Numbered from the stretch's first letter, positions 1-12,031 are shown. The stretch: 64,000 nucleotides of DNA from Lonicera japonica (GCA_021464415.1 JAKCWG010000856.1:310001-374000), one strand, 5' to 3'. Program-made: numbers and translations. Notes: generated by a model not told the origin, from the sequence alone.

Positions 1-1
1 T

Positions 2-3000
2 GTTGAGGAGTGGGAGGTTGAAAAAGTTATGAGTGAAGAGAAGAAGAGAGAGGAAGATAAACAAGGAAAAAAGGATCTCGAAAAAATCAAAAATGGGATC
101 AAAGTTCCATTTCCGGAGAGATTGAACCAACCGTCCAAATCTAATACCGAGATTTTGGATGTTTTTAGGCAAGTGAAAATCAACATTCCATTGCTTGATG
201 CAGTCAAGCAAATACCTTCGTACGCTAAGTTCCTAAAGGACTTATGTACTACCAAACGAAGGTTGAATGTCAAGAAGAAGGCCTTCATGGCGGAGCAAGT
301 GAGCTCCATCATGCAAGGCACGAGAGCCCCCAAGTTCAAAGACCCCGGTTGTCCCACAATTTCATGTGTCATAGGAAATTGTAGGATAAAAAATGCATTG
401 ATAGATTTGGGAGCAAGTGTTAATGTGCTCCCATATTCGGTTTATCAAAAGTTGGGGTTGGGTGAGTTGAAACCCACGAGGGTTACTATCCAATTAGTGG
501 ACCGATCTGTTAAGATCCCAAGAGGGATAGTCGAGGATGTGCTTGTTCAAATTGACAAGTTTTATTTTCCGGTTGATTTTATCATCCTCGACATGCAACC
601 CGTGTCGAACCCCGCTAATGAGATTCCGGTTATCCTTGGACGACCATTTCTTGCTACTTCTAACGCTATAATAAATTGCAAGAATGGAATTGTGAAGTTA
701 GCATTTGGAAACATGACTCTAGAGCTAAACGTGTTCTCTTTGAGCAATCAAAGAGATGACGATGATAATGAGGAAACTGAACACGTGAACATGATAGAGT
801 CATGTATCCAAGACCACTTTGTGGCAAATTTCGAATCGGAGTCAACAGAAGGTTATCTAACCACTTCCGATGAACCCGAAGATTGTATGCAAGTGTGTTC
901 TTTGTCTGACAAACAGGTTGGATTCTCGGAGAAAGAAGAAAACACACAATCTCCCACCAAAAAGCTTGAAGGAAAAATGGATCTCAAGTCGTTGCCTAGC
1001 AATTTGAAGTATGCCTTTTTGGGAACTTCAGATACTTTCCCCGTTATCATCTCGTCCGAACTTTCGGATGACCAAGAAGGGAGGTTAGTTCATTTGCTTG
1101 GTAAATATAAAAAAGCTTTTGGTTGGACTCTTGCCGACCTCCAAGGAATAAGCCCTTTGATTTGTACACATAAAATTCACTTGGAGGATGGGGCAAAAAC
1201 ATCGAGACAATTTCAACGCCGGTTGAATCCTAACATGCAAGAAGTGGTTAGGAACGAGGTGTTGAAATTGTTGGATGCAAAGATCATCTATCCAATCTCG
1301 GATAGTAAATGGGTGAGTCCAATTCAAGTGGTACCGAAAAAATCGGGTCTTACGGTAGTCAAGAACGAATCAAACGAGTTGATTCCGCAAAGAGTCACCA
1401 CCGGGTGGCGAATGTGTATTGACTACCGTAAACTCAACGAGGCAACTCGTAAAGATCATTTCCCACTCCCCTTTTTGGATCAAACTCTAGAGAGGGTAGC
1501 GGGCCATAAATATTACTCGTTCCTCGATGGTTTTTTCGGGTACAATCAAATTGAGATTGACCTAGATGATCAAGAAAAGACCACCTTTACATGTCCTTTT
1601 GGCACCTTCGCATATCGAAGAATGCCTTTTGGTTTATGTAATGCACCGGCCACGTTCCAACGGTGCATGCTAAGTATTTTTAGCGATATGGTGGAAAGGA
1701 CTTTGGAAGTTTTTATGGATGACTTTACCGTCTATGGTAAGTCATTCGACAATTGCTTAACTAACATGGAACAGGTCTTGGGAAGATGCGTGGAAAAGCA
1801 ATTGGTATTGAATTGGGAGAAGTGTCATTTTATGGTTACCAAGGGAATTGTTTTAGGGCACATCATTTCGTCTGAAGGAATTGAAGTGGATAAAGCAAAA
1901 ATCAATTTGATTGCCAAACTTCCTACGCCCAAGAATGTCAAAGATGTCCGATCATTTCTAGGACATGCCGGGTTTTATAGGAGGTTTATCAAGAACTTCA
2001 GTTCCATTTCCAAGCCGATGTGTAATCTACTTCTTAAGGATGCACCCTTTGAGTGGGATGCCAAGTGCGAGGAAGCCTTCGTCTCTCTGAAGCATATGCT
2101 CACTACTGCACCGATTATGCAGGCACCGGATTGGAGCTTGCCTTTCGAGCTCATGTGCGATGCAAGTGACTATGCGGTGGGAGCGGTTCTTGGTCAAAGG
2201 AAAGACAAGAAACCGGGTGTGATATACTATGCAAGTAGAACTTTGAATGATGCACAAATGAATTACACCACAACAGAGAAAGAGCTCCTAGCAATTGTGT
2301 TCGCCCTAGACAAGTTTCGATCCTATTTGATAGGATCGCCAATTGTGATTTTCACGGATCACGCGGCATTGAAATATCTATTCATAAAGAAAGATGCCAA
2401 GCCGCGACTTTTGAGGTGGATACTCCTATTGCAAGAATTTCATTTGAGCATCAAGGACAAAAAGGGAGCCGAGAACGTGGTGGCCGATCATCTGTCTCGT
2501 CTCACTTTTACAAACTACATTGAAGAAAGCCCGATCCAAGATTCGTTCCCGGATGAGCAACTGCTGGCAATCTCGACACTCCCATGGTATGCCGACATTG
2601 TAAACTATCTTGTAACCGACAAGATACCAAAAGCATGGGGCGCACAAGATAGAAAGAAGTTCTTGAGTGAAGTGAAGCGATTCTATTGGAATTAACCGTA
2701 CCTATTTAAATATTGTGCTGATCAAATTATCCGGAGGTGCATTCCAGACCAAGAAGTGGAGAGAGTTCTGTCTTCCTGCCATTCTGAAGCTTGGGGAGGA
2801 CATTTCTCATCAAAGAAGACAACCGCTAAGATTTTGCAAAGCGGACTGTACTGGCCGTCGCTCTTTAAGGACGCACAACATTTTTGCAAGGCATGCCAAA
2901 GATGCCAAATGCTTGGAGGGATCTCTAAGAGGAACATGATGCCACTCAATCCCATCTTAATGATTGAAATCTTCGATTGCTGGGGCATCGACTTTATGGG

Positions 3001-3871
3001 ACCGTTCCCATCCTCCTACGGTAATCTTTACATTTTAGTTGCCGTAGATTACGTTTCAAAATGGGTGGAAGCCCAAGCGTGCAAGAAAAATGATCACAAA
3101 GTGGTGATCCGATTTTTGAAAGACAACATTCTTGCACGCTTTGGCACTCCTAAGGCAATAATAAGCGATGGCGGTACTCACTTTTGCAATAGACCATTTC
3201 AATCATTACTGCAAAAGTATGGTGTAAACCATAAAGTATCGCTCGCTTATCACCCTCAGACTAACGGTCAAGCCGAGCTGGCAAATAGGGAAATCAAACA
3301 GATTCTAGAGAAAACGGTAAACCCGAACCGCAAGGATTGGTCGTTAAGACTGATTGATGCACTTTGGGCTTACCGTACTGCGTACAAAATAACTCTAGAT
3401 ATGTCCCCCTATCGTATGGTGTACGAAAAACCATGTCATTTGCCAGTAGAGTTGGAACACAAATCATACTGGGCAACTAGGATGGTTAATTGTGATTTCG
3501 AAAAAGCCGGGCTTGAACGTAAGTTGCAAATTGATGAAATCGAGGAATTGAGAAGAGATGCATATGATAATGCGAAGATAAGCAAGGAACGTGCCAAAAT
3601 CTTTCATGATAAATCTATTTTAAGGAAAGAATTCAAACTTGGGCACAAAGTTCTTGTTTATGACACTCTTTTGCATCTCTTCCCCGGGAAATTGAAGTCT
3701 CGTTGGACCGGCCCATACATTGTCCATCATGTATTTCCTTTTGGGGCTGTACAAGTTGAGGATCCCAAAACCGGCTATGTTTTCAAAGTTAATGGACAAC
3801 GTTTAAAGCCATTTTTGGAATCCCCAAGTCGAGAGCAGTCCATCCCTCTTGAAGACCCGACTTATGCCTAA
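2..3871 (+). pseudogene. Athila-like gag-pol polyprotein, partial at left edge, one in-frame stop
   Basis: The frame is open to the left edge, so the first ATG (29) is not a real start. Numbering from that ATG: a pepsin-like retroviral protease with active-site DLGAS near residue 126; reverse transcriptase from about residue 460 (WRMCIDYRKLN) with the catalytic FMDDF near 563; Ty3-type RNase H with CDASDYAVGAVLGQ and FTDHAALKYLF; then integrase with the HHCC zinc finger (about 2785-2930), the DDE core ([18 protein letters not shown], then a glutamate after NGQAELANR) and a C-terminal domain to 3871. A TAA at 2693-2695 splits RNase H from integrase. The frame is identical on both sides, so it is a point nonsense mutation, not a frameshift. 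The product would copy element RNA and insert the cDNA; this copy cannot make full-length polyprotein. Confidence 0.9.
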
Positions 3872-4560
3872 CAAGCATAGGTCGATTGTGTAAATAATGT
3901 GTTTTTTTTGTAGAATTTTTGAGTTTCAGGAATTTGTTTCGGAGGTTCGGGTGAAATTGGATCGAACCGGACCAAGTTGAGGGGAGTGGAAAGGTGTTTC
4001 AAGTGAAGAAATGTCATGGAAAAATGTTTGTTGAAGGCATGATCGATCATGGGCAAAGCCATGATCGATCATGAGATGAAGTTGAGGAGGCAGCGGACTT
4101 CCATGATCGATCATGGGCAAAGCCATGATCGATCATGGGATCGAATTTTCGAGCAGCAATGTACTTCCATGATCGATCATGGGCATAACCATGATCGATC
4201 ATGGTGAACTTTTCCAGCGGCAGTGCACTTTCATGATCGATCATGGGCATAACCATGATCGATCATGGTCCCAATTAAAAACAGAGCAGCCGCATTTAGA
4301 GCCCCAACTTCGTGCTCCCTCTTCTTCGTAACCCCCATTTCTCTCCATCTCCCTACTCCAAACCTTCAACCATCATCAAATCAAACCCTCCCCTAGCCTC
4401 TCCATCACCATAATCATCCAATTTCATCCCCAAATTCCTCACCCATCTAAGAATCCACCATTTTCTCTCTCTTAAGCCATTCTCCCATTTCGAGCCCTAC
4501 TCCCCCAAATTTCGAAATTGTTCTCTACTTCTCCCCTCACTCTCCCTTCCTCCCACATCA
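3872..4560 (+). repeat. Spacer with four paired copies of a 16-bp palindrome
   Basis: The spacer between pol and the extra ORF holds eight copies of the 12-bp palindrome ATGATCGATCAT at 4039, 4061, 4103, 4125, 4169, 4191, 4233 and 4255. They form four pairs with 22 bp between members and 64-66 bp between pairs. Most copies extend to CCATGATCGATCATGG. Between pairs lies variable sequence such as GCAGCGGACTTC or GCAGTGCACTTT. About 15 bp past the last copy is an AT-rich AATTAAAAAC, then a C/T-rich leader to the ATG at 4561. I infer an internal promoter or leader for the extra ORF. An earlier polypurine-like stretch (GTTGAGGGGAGTGG, near 3976) is also present. Confidence 0.9.
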
Positions 4561-5739
4561 ATGGCCGCTATTGAACCAGTCAATAAGCCCGAGGTGCTTT
4601 AAGCTGCAAGGGGTGGATATCGCGGTTTTCGGAGTCGTCAAGAGTATGATTGGTGGAACTACGCCTTCAGAAATCGGGCTGTGATGATCGAGAGGCCTGT
4701 CATTATTGGTGCCTTAGATGATTTCCCGCAAATGGGAGCTTTCGAAAGACACGAGGGGTGGTTGAACTATTTGCGCCAAACAGGTAATCAATGCAATCTC
4801 ACCCTATGCCGTGAATTTGTTGCAAGCTTGGTGCAAGTGCCCAATGCTGCTTATGCATATGTTGCCCACGTGCGTGGGAGAACTGTACCATTTAACCTCA
4901 AGGTAGTTAGTCGAGCGACGGGAATTCCGGCATTGCCAGATGCTAGCTATGACCTCCCGCATTCAGCCCGAATTGTGTACCCCACAGATGACGAATTGGC
5001 CACATTTTTGGCCGGTCGTCCAATGACCTGGATTGGCTCCCAATTTGATAGGAACAATTTAGCACCACAATTCAGGACCCTGTGGCTTGTTGTAGCCAAT
5101 GCGTTAGATCCCACCTCGCACATTCAACATTTGTACACTTATCATGCATATGTGCTCTACGTCATCGCCCGCAATAGGCCATGTTGCCTGGTTCGCTACA
5201 TAATGCATAAGATTATTAAAGTCTATGACACGGTGGCCCATAACGAAACGATCAAATTTGGTGTGCTTCTGACCCGCATTTGCTTAGAAGCGGGTGTCCA
5301 AGAAAGGGACGCCGATGTCAGAAAGATTCAGCGTTCCCCGATAAACAGGTCCACCCAAGCTAGAGCCGCCGGCCAACTGAGAAACAGGCCAAGTTCTTCG
5401 GCCGCACCTCCTCCAGTGGAATCCGAGGAAGAAGCGCCAGAAGAGGCAGGAACGGACGCTCTGGGTCCTTCGAGGAGAAGAAGAAGAGCAAGTACGGGAC
5501 CTGTGGACGATAATATGGCATTCTTGAGAGAGCAATTCGAGCAAATGAATGCCACAATGCACGCGGGGTTTGATGCTCTCAACACTAGGGTGGACGATAT
5601 GCTGGTCCGCCAAGATCATATGGAGGCGGAGATTGCCTCTAGGGTGGAAATTCATATGGCGGCTCAACAGGAGTTCATACGCCGTCAGTTCGAGGAGTTC
5701 TATGGTCGTTTTCCCCCACCCCCACCTCCCGACATGTGA
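4561..5739 (+). pseudogene. Extra ORF in env-like position ('putative plant transposon protein' type)
   Basis: The open part (4681-5739) encodes 352 residues. In the same frame an ATG at 4561, at the end of a C/T-rich leader, starts 13 codons that run into TAA at 4600-4602; beyond it the frame is open to the end. I take 4561 as the ancestral start. Residues about 1-200 of the open part match my recollection of the plant-specific 'putative plant transposon protein' family found in Athila-like elements (for example WLVVANALDPTSHIQHLY and LCREFVASLVQVPNAAYAYV). A basic, Pro/Ser/Glu-rich linker with RRRRR follows, then a heptad-like coiled coil (MAFLREQFEQMNATMHAGFD) and a polyproline C-terminus. 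I see no signal peptide or membrane segment, so it is not a typical envelope. Function is unknown. Confidence 0.7.
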
Positions 5740-7074
5740 TGATTTTTGCAAATCTTGGAAACTCTTTAAGTATTTATATTTATGCTTAGTTTTATTTTAT
5801 TTCTTTTGGGTTGTATTAGATTTCAGACATGATGTTAACTTTAGAACTTGGTTTTAATAGTTGAATGTTATGGTTATTGTTTTTGAATTCTAATTCTAAC
5901 CCGTGTTGTGTATAGTTATTGTTTATCTCTTATTTTAGTCTCATGGGAAGCAAAGCCAAAGTAGCCCTTCCGTGCATTTTTATTGTTCTCTTTCCATTGC
6001 GGACAATGTGTGTTTAAAGTTAAGGGGGGTACGTTATTTTGTGTTTATTTTGTTTTGGCTTGCTATTGTTCATTTCCATGAGTAGAAGAGATGTGTTCAA
6101 TTTTTATTTTTTTATTGTTTTTTGAGAAGTTTAAAAATTGATGATTGGTTGATTGATATTTTGTTCGATGAAGACTATTGTTTCATTAGCTTTTGGTTTG
6201 AATTCTTTGATCTATATAGGATTTTGAATGATAAACTAAATTGCCTTGCTCCGCTTAGTCTCATATCCCGTTATATTCCCCTGTTCCACATGCTAGATTG
6301 CTTCAGTTGTTTCCAATTTGGTAATAACACCTAGATTTATTTTCATTGAGAGAAGAGAAATTTTTGTCCAAAAATGATAGAAGCTCTTTCGAAAAGATCC
6401 TCCAATGAGAGGGCCAAAAGCATAGCACTTTGATAACTTGGATGACTTTTATCCTAATATTGACTTAAAGCTTCACTTGACTAAATTTTAAGTCTCTTTG
6501 TCTAATATTATGGATGGGTATAGGTTACCATATGGGAAAGGGTGAATAGCTTCCTTTAAGCTCCAATGAATGAGCAAGTTTTGAGAAAATTTCATAAGTG
6601 AGACAGCTGCCCCCCATAGAGATGAAAACCGCCCTGAGATAATTTAGCGAAATTTCCAAGAAAAAGATAAAGAAAGTGCTTAGAATCGGCAAATCTTGGA
6701 GCTTTTGTTTTTGAAAAAGTTCTCTCTTCCTTCTTGAATGATTATGACTCTTTTTGTTTATATCGAATTGTTTGAATCGAAGTCTAGTATGTGAGCATTA
6801 GAGAATATGGGATTGTGTTCTAAAGAAGATAGGCGAATTAGATGATCATTCAAAAGCCCATCGTTCTGGAAAATTGATAGTAATGCCTCTTGCTTTGCAA
6901 ATTGAAACTTGAATCTTCATTCTCAGCATTCATCATGATCAAACTTCTAATGTTTGTAGGTATCATTTCTGAAAACCTTCACGAGATGCAACTCGTCTTC
7001 TTTGGGAACTTAGAAGTTAACAATTTTTTTTGTAATTATATTTTTTTTTGTCTTGCTAAGGGACTAGCAAGAGA
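5740..7074 (+). other. Athila-like 3' non-coding region
   Basis: AT-rich sequence without a credible coding region between the extra ORF and the polypurine tract. A second purine run (AAGTTAAGGGGGGTACG, about 6016-6032) resembles an auxiliary or decayed polypurine tract. Short ORFs here have no recognisable composition. Confidence 0.6.
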
Positions 7075-7089
7075 TAAGTTGAGGGGAGT
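7075..7089 (+). promoter_or_regulatory. Polypurine tract of the Athila-like element
   Basis: AAGTTGAGGGGAGT directly precedes the TGATAAACGC that starts the 3' LTR. This is the position and composition of the plus-strand priming site in Ty3/gypsy elements. Confidence 0.75.
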
Positions 7090-8181
7090 TGATAAACGCA
7101 TAATATTGTCATGTTTAAGCTCTTTAGGGAGTCGCTTTACGCGTTTGTTGCTTTAATTCTGCTTATTTATCCACTTATCTCGAGATTAGTGCCGTAGCGA
7201 GTTTTGTATCTAATATGGCTCAAGTGGTGTATTTTGTAGTATTCCATGTGTTTGTAGGATTGGGATACAATGGCATTGCATGAAGTGATCAAGAGTGAGC
7301 CGAGATAGCTTGCAAAAGTGCTGAGTGAAAAGTTCCAGGCCCATGATCGATCATGGGCAAAGCCATGATCGATCATGGCCCCGCGAGTGCACCAACTATC
7401 TTTTGTTTTTAGCCTTATTTTGGGAAAACTTGTTCCTAGATATTTTCCCTTGGATAGTTTATTAATTTAAGTACTCCTTTAGCTATTGTTTAGTCTAGGG
7501 AGATGGGAAATAGATCATTATCTAGTTTTACACATTTATAAGTTCTAGAGAGAAGGGAGAGCTCTTGTTCATTGTTCTTCATTTTCCCTTGTAAGTGTTT
7601 TAATTTGTAAGAATGATTTCTTCATCTATAATATTTGTTTTTGCATCTATTATGGAGTAGTCTATTACTAAGGTTACGGAGGTGAATCGCGATATGATTT
7701 TTGGTGATTAATGGCTCAATCCATGTTTAAAGTTTGATAAATATTTGTGAATCTTCTTCTTCTTCATCATTTCTTCCATTATTTCATGCTTTCTAGGTAT
7801 TTTCATATCAAGTCAAGACTTCATATGCCTTGTATATTTAGTTCTTGGAAGGTAATGAACTTACAACATATTTTTATGGTTCTAGAAAGCTTGTAGCCTT
7901 TTTCCCCCATTCATGGAGTTTTTGTCCTTTTTGTAGAAATTATAAATAGTTCATAAAACTCCATAGATGGATTGTAAATTTGGTTAGCTTATCTTTGATT
8001 CATTTATTGATATATTGAGTGCTTCTTACACTTTATGTGATATTTAGACTCTTTATTTTCTACCATATGAGATAAATGATGAGATGACAAATTTATACCA
8101 TAAACTTCATTCCGTTTCATTGTTCGACACTCGGACTTCCGAAACTATATTACAACTTGACGTGCCTGCACTTGGGCTACA
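7090..8181 (+). repeat. 3' LTR of the Athila-like element
   Basis: Starts TGATAAACGC immediately after the polypurine tract and probably ends in GGGCTACA at 8181, about 1.09 kb (TG...CA). An alternative end is GTGCCTGCA at 8170. It carries one pair of the ATGATCGATCAT palindrome (7343-7354 and 7365-7376), the same motif and 22-bp spacing as in the spacer before the extra ORF. The right boundary is inferred from the switch to minus-strand Tat-type coding sequence at about 8190. The partner 5' LTR is outside the window. Confidence 0.7.
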
Positions 8182-8191
8182 TCGAAGCGCG

Positions 8192-11100
8192 CTATTTAAG
8201 CGGCGTCAGAGCTGAACTCGGATACTGATGCCCTTGACCCCTTTTCTCTTGGTTGTCTACTTCGGTGTGTTGGTACCCCAACCCTTCTCTTTCGTACCTT
8301 ATTACTGGTTCCAAGGCCTGAAGTAATCCTGGCTGCCCCATCCCCAGACTGGCTTCGGGTAGGTATTTCATCATTCTCACCATATTTGTGACCTTGGTGC
8401 TGAGACCGGGGACATTATCAGGGGGGAGATAGTTGATTCTCTGGGTGGTGAGAGCTTGTACCTGAGGCTCGTAAGAGAAGCCTCCTAGCTATATACTTTG
8501 GCTCCTGATGCCCAAGACTGGTAACTCTACATCCGTCAAGGTCCTCTCAGGATCTCCTTGGATAGTGATTATCTTCCCTTCAAACGGTATTTTGATATTC
8601 TGATGTAAGGAGGAGGGGAGTGCTCCTATGTCGTGTAGCCATGCTCTTCCCAACAGGAGGTTGAAACTGGAGGGAATATCTATGATTTGAAAGTCGACCG
8701 GAAAGTTTCCGGGACCGATCAATAGATCAAGCTTTAGAGAACCCAGAACGGCCCTCCTGGTGTTGTCATAAGCTCTAACGATTACAGATGACGGGAAAAG
8801 TTCTGAATCTGAGATACCCAGACACCTAGCAGTCTTTAAAGGGCATACATTTATGGTTGACCCATTGTCAATGAGGACTTGCGGCAGGATCTTTCCTCGA
8901 GTCCGGACAGTAATATAGAGGGCCAGGCTATGTTTCTTTTCTAGTGGAGATAGATCTTCATCTGAGAATGACAGACTTCTTTGGACCGTAAGTGACCCGA
9001 TCATTTTTGGCAATTGTTTCGGCGTGGAATCTGGTGATATGACAGCCTCATCCAAGAGCTTAATGAATGCGGTCCTGTGGGGGTTGGATGCGACCAAGAG
9101 GCCCCAAATGGTAATGTGTGCCTGAGTTTTCTTCAATTGTTCCAGTACTCGATACTCTCCTGTTTCCTTAGGAGGCGATGATTTCTCGGTATCTATTAGT
9201 GGTGGCTAGTATACCCTTCCTGAACGGGCAATATGTTGTATCCAGAGGGATGCTGGGTCTGATCCCTCTGAGGTTTCCGATGATCCTAGTTCTGCCGACC
9301 AACTGAAAGTTTTGGGGGAGGTCTCTGTCATACAGATTGTCTCCTTGGGAAGGCCTCGGGGCTTCCATGGTTGTTTCTTCTTATCCTGGATCCATCCTAT
9401 CCCAGATTTTTCGGGATTGGTTTTGATTGTAAGAGGTTGTGGGATCCCCTGGTTGGCCTTTCCTAGACCTTGCCCGGGTAAGAAGTTCATCTTAGCCATC
9501 CATTGATCAATTATCGGATTGAAGCCTGGGGCAACTCGAGTTTTTTCTGGTGGCATAGCGGGTGACTCGTAGGTTGGGTCGTCTCGAATGAGTCCTACGG
9601 GGTCAAACCCTTCTTCATCCGTGGTTAAGGCATTAATTCCCACAGGTGGGGCATGGTTAGGAAGGGGGTTGTTAGTAACATTAGGCTCGCCGGGTGCAGG
9701 GATGGTTCTAGCTTTGATTAGGTCTTGGATGCGGTGACGAAGAGCTAAACAGCATTCCGTGTCATGGCCTGCAGCTTGATGGTATGCGCAATTCTCATTC
9801 ATCCTCCAAGTACTGGGAATAGAGTTTGGTGGGGGGCGTGGATTAAGTGGAGTGATTAGTCCGGCACTTCGGAGTAGTTCTAGACTTTTGACCAATGTAG
9901 TGGGAAGGGTGCAGAAGTTCCTTCTTTTCTTATCGGTACTCGAAAAGTCTCCTTGCGTGAGCCAATTCATCGGAGGTGTTTGTGGTTGTTGGAATGGGTT
10001 CTGCTGATAGGAGTATGAGCTTAGTTGGTTTACGGCTGGAGTGGCCATCTTTCTTCCGGTGTATGCGGCTTTCTTAGTGTCGGTTTCTGCCTTCTTGGCC
10101 AGCTCTTCCTCTACTTGTGACCCCATGCTTAATAGGGCTCTGAAGTGTGGAAATACATGCTTTCCCATGCAACTCAAGACGGCTGGAGTGAAATTCTTCT
10201 GTATGATCTCCAGCTGTTCCACTTCATCGGGCCGTTTGGACATTTGGGAGGCCATTTCTCTCCAGCGGGTGACAAAGTCGCTAAAACTTTCCTTTTCGCC
10301 TTGTTTGGCCATTTCCAGGTGTTTGAGGGTAATTTCTAAATCCTCGTTGGACCCGTATTTGGTCATGAACTCCTTAACAATATCTCCCCACGTCTTCGTG
10401 TGGTGTCTTTCTAGGTCAAAAAACCATCTCAGGACGGCCCCCGTGAGAGTCATGTGAAAGGCTTGAGCTAATTCCGATTCTCCACAACCAGATACTTGCA
10501 TGGATCTGATGTAGGATTGAAGATGGGTTTTAGAGGGTGTGGTTCCTGTGAATTTGGTGATGGAGGGGAGCTTGAATCCTTGGGGCAATTTTGCTTCTAG
10601 GTAGAGGGAGAAAGCATTCATATCTGTTATCTCGTCTGCCCCCTTTATTAGAGAAATCCCCCTTTGCAGAACCTTCATCTGCTCTTTCAATTTCTTCATT
10701 TCCTCACTTTCTCTTGACACCTCGTCGGACTGTTCCCGAACTATAACCGATTCTGCATATACTGCTCGAAGTCGATTGATGTCTGGGTACGCATTAGGAG
10801 GAGCTACTGGGGCCGGTGGTGGGATAGGTCTTGTGGGGACTTGTGGCCATGGCTGATATTGGGGATCACAATCCTGTTGTGCTGGGGGTTGCTGCCAAAC
10901 TATGGGTGGCTCTTATTGTTGATAAGTGGGGCCAGAATCTGGGGCCCATTGATTTTGATTATTAGGATCAGTTTGAACGGGGCCGGCCGTGATGGGACCT
11001 ACTTGTGGTGGATTGGTCCCTTGGACTAGAGGAAGTACTTGCGATGACTGCCCTTGATTCGGATCTCGATTTGGTGGTAGTCGTCCAAACCCTGGAGGTG

Positions 11101-11281
11101 CGGTTCGTTCAGCTGACAACTCCTATATTCGAACCCGGGTATCTTGCTGCTCGATTGTGAGGTTTGCTAGATTTTGGCTGACGGTCATGAGCAAACGATG
11201 CATCTCGGCTAAAGTTGGCTGAACTGCTGACGCCTCGGCTAGGCTATGATCTGTCTCTTGATTCTCACGTCCATCGGCCAT
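8192..11281 (-). pseudogene. Tat-like gag-protease with four in-frame stops
   Basis: One frame runs from an ATG at 11281 to about 8195, broken by stops at 11123-11125 (TAG), 10913-10915 (TAA), 9206-9208 (TAG) and 8489-8491 (TAG). There are no frameshifts. The N-terminal 190 residues are Gln/Pro-rich linker. The retrotransposon gag domain follows (LPSITKFTGT, ALRWFFDLER-like, FVTRWREMASQM), then a cysteine/histidine segment (CAYHQAAGHDTECC) and a G-patch-like stretch (FLPGQGLGKANQGI, about residue 590). The protease has the active-site motif IDNGSTINVCP and a hydrophobic LLLGRAWLHD. A further segment, PEASLGMGQPG, precedes the cut. Gag would form the particle core and protease would process it. 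This copy is dead, and its sequence continues only to the junction with the Athila-like LTR. Confidence 0.85.
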
Positions 11282-12012
11282 TGCGAATGTGCTTGGTCTC
11301 ACTAATCTTCCGGTATGATCTCGACCAGCCCAACCTTCCAGACTGTCGTCGCTTTACGGCTGTAGATGGAACCACGTGGCGAAGATGAAGGAAGACTATA
11401 ATGTGACTCAATTTTTGCCAAAGGAATCACTAAAAATTGTCGAGAAAATACTCGGGTTTTAAAAGGTGATGTAAAGTAAGCCGTAGGGTGGTACATCCCC
11501 TACGATTGTTTGACAAGTGTTTTAGCAGACTCGATCTTATATGCAGCGCAGGTGTATGAACGGTTAAGGTTTCAGACTCCCTCTTATTTGGCAAGACCTT
11601 GCGATATACCCCAGGGGCGAGTACGTGTAAGAGCCTTTTGATATACTTCCCGGGTACGTGAGTGTTCTCGTCACTCGATATATTTCGGGGGCGTACTTGG
11701 CCAAGGAGAGTGGAAGTAAATGCTTTCAGTTTATGTTGGCCCAAGCAAGCCAACTCCCTACTCACTTATAATACTTCCGAGGGTTTGGGGTAAATTCACA
11801 CTCGTAGAACCAATGCATGATTTGTGAAAGTGCGTGCAAAATTCGAAAGGTTGGTTTTACAAATATCATTTATCTTTATTACGTAGTTTTGAAAACTTCC
11901 TTTCTTAGAAAAAGGTTTCTTCTTAATCAATCAACACAAGTAAGGAAAGCAATAAAACAAAGATTCAACGAATAAACAAAAAGTCCACATATAAGAGTCT
12001 AGTTTTTAAATG
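11282..12012 (-). other. 5' leader of the Tat-like element
   Basis: About 730 bp between the primer-binding site and the gag ATG. I see no coding region. Its length is compatible with the long leaders of Tat-clade elements. Confidence 0.5.
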
Positions 12013-12031
12013 TCCCCAGCAGAGTCGCCAC
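12013..12031 (-). promoter_or_regulatory. Primer-binding site of the Tat-like element
   Basis: Directly after the LTR, the minus strand reads GTGGCGACTCTGCTGGGGA. TGGCGACTC...TGGGGA is the form I recall for Ogre/Tat elements primed by tRNA-Arg. The tRNA assignment is from memory; the position next to the LTR is seen directly. Confidence 0.7.

Larger units (their letters stand above)
1..8181 (+). mobile_element. Athila-like Ty3/gypsy LTR retrotransposon, 3' portion
   Basis: The left edge of the window lies inside gag-pol, so the 5' LTR and gag start are outside. Order seen: protease, reverse transcriptase, RNase H, integrase (2-3871), a palindrome-rich spacer, an extra ORF in the env-like position (4561-5739), a long AT-rich 3' non-coding region, a polypurine tract and a 3' LTR (7090-8181). 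This order and the N-terminal residues of the visible polyprotein are typical of the Athila clade. The right end abuts a truncated minus-strand Tat-like element, so I infer a nested insertion. The left flank would be needed to confirm a target-site duplication. Confidence 0.85.

Noticed and set aside
4047..4256. ORFs encoding repeated MIDHGFAHDRSW-like peptide on the minus strand
   Set aside because: They are translations of the palindromic DNA repeat. The same peptide arises on both strands and there is no independent coding signal.
4561..5739. Calling the extra ORF a retroviral-type envelope
   Set aside because: It has no signal peptide, membrane segment or glycoprotein features. Only its position is env-like.
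9312..10457. Plus-strand ORFs of up to 138 codons over 9312-10457
   Set aside because: Shadows of the minus-strand Tat-like gag, which has clear homology in the opposite frame.
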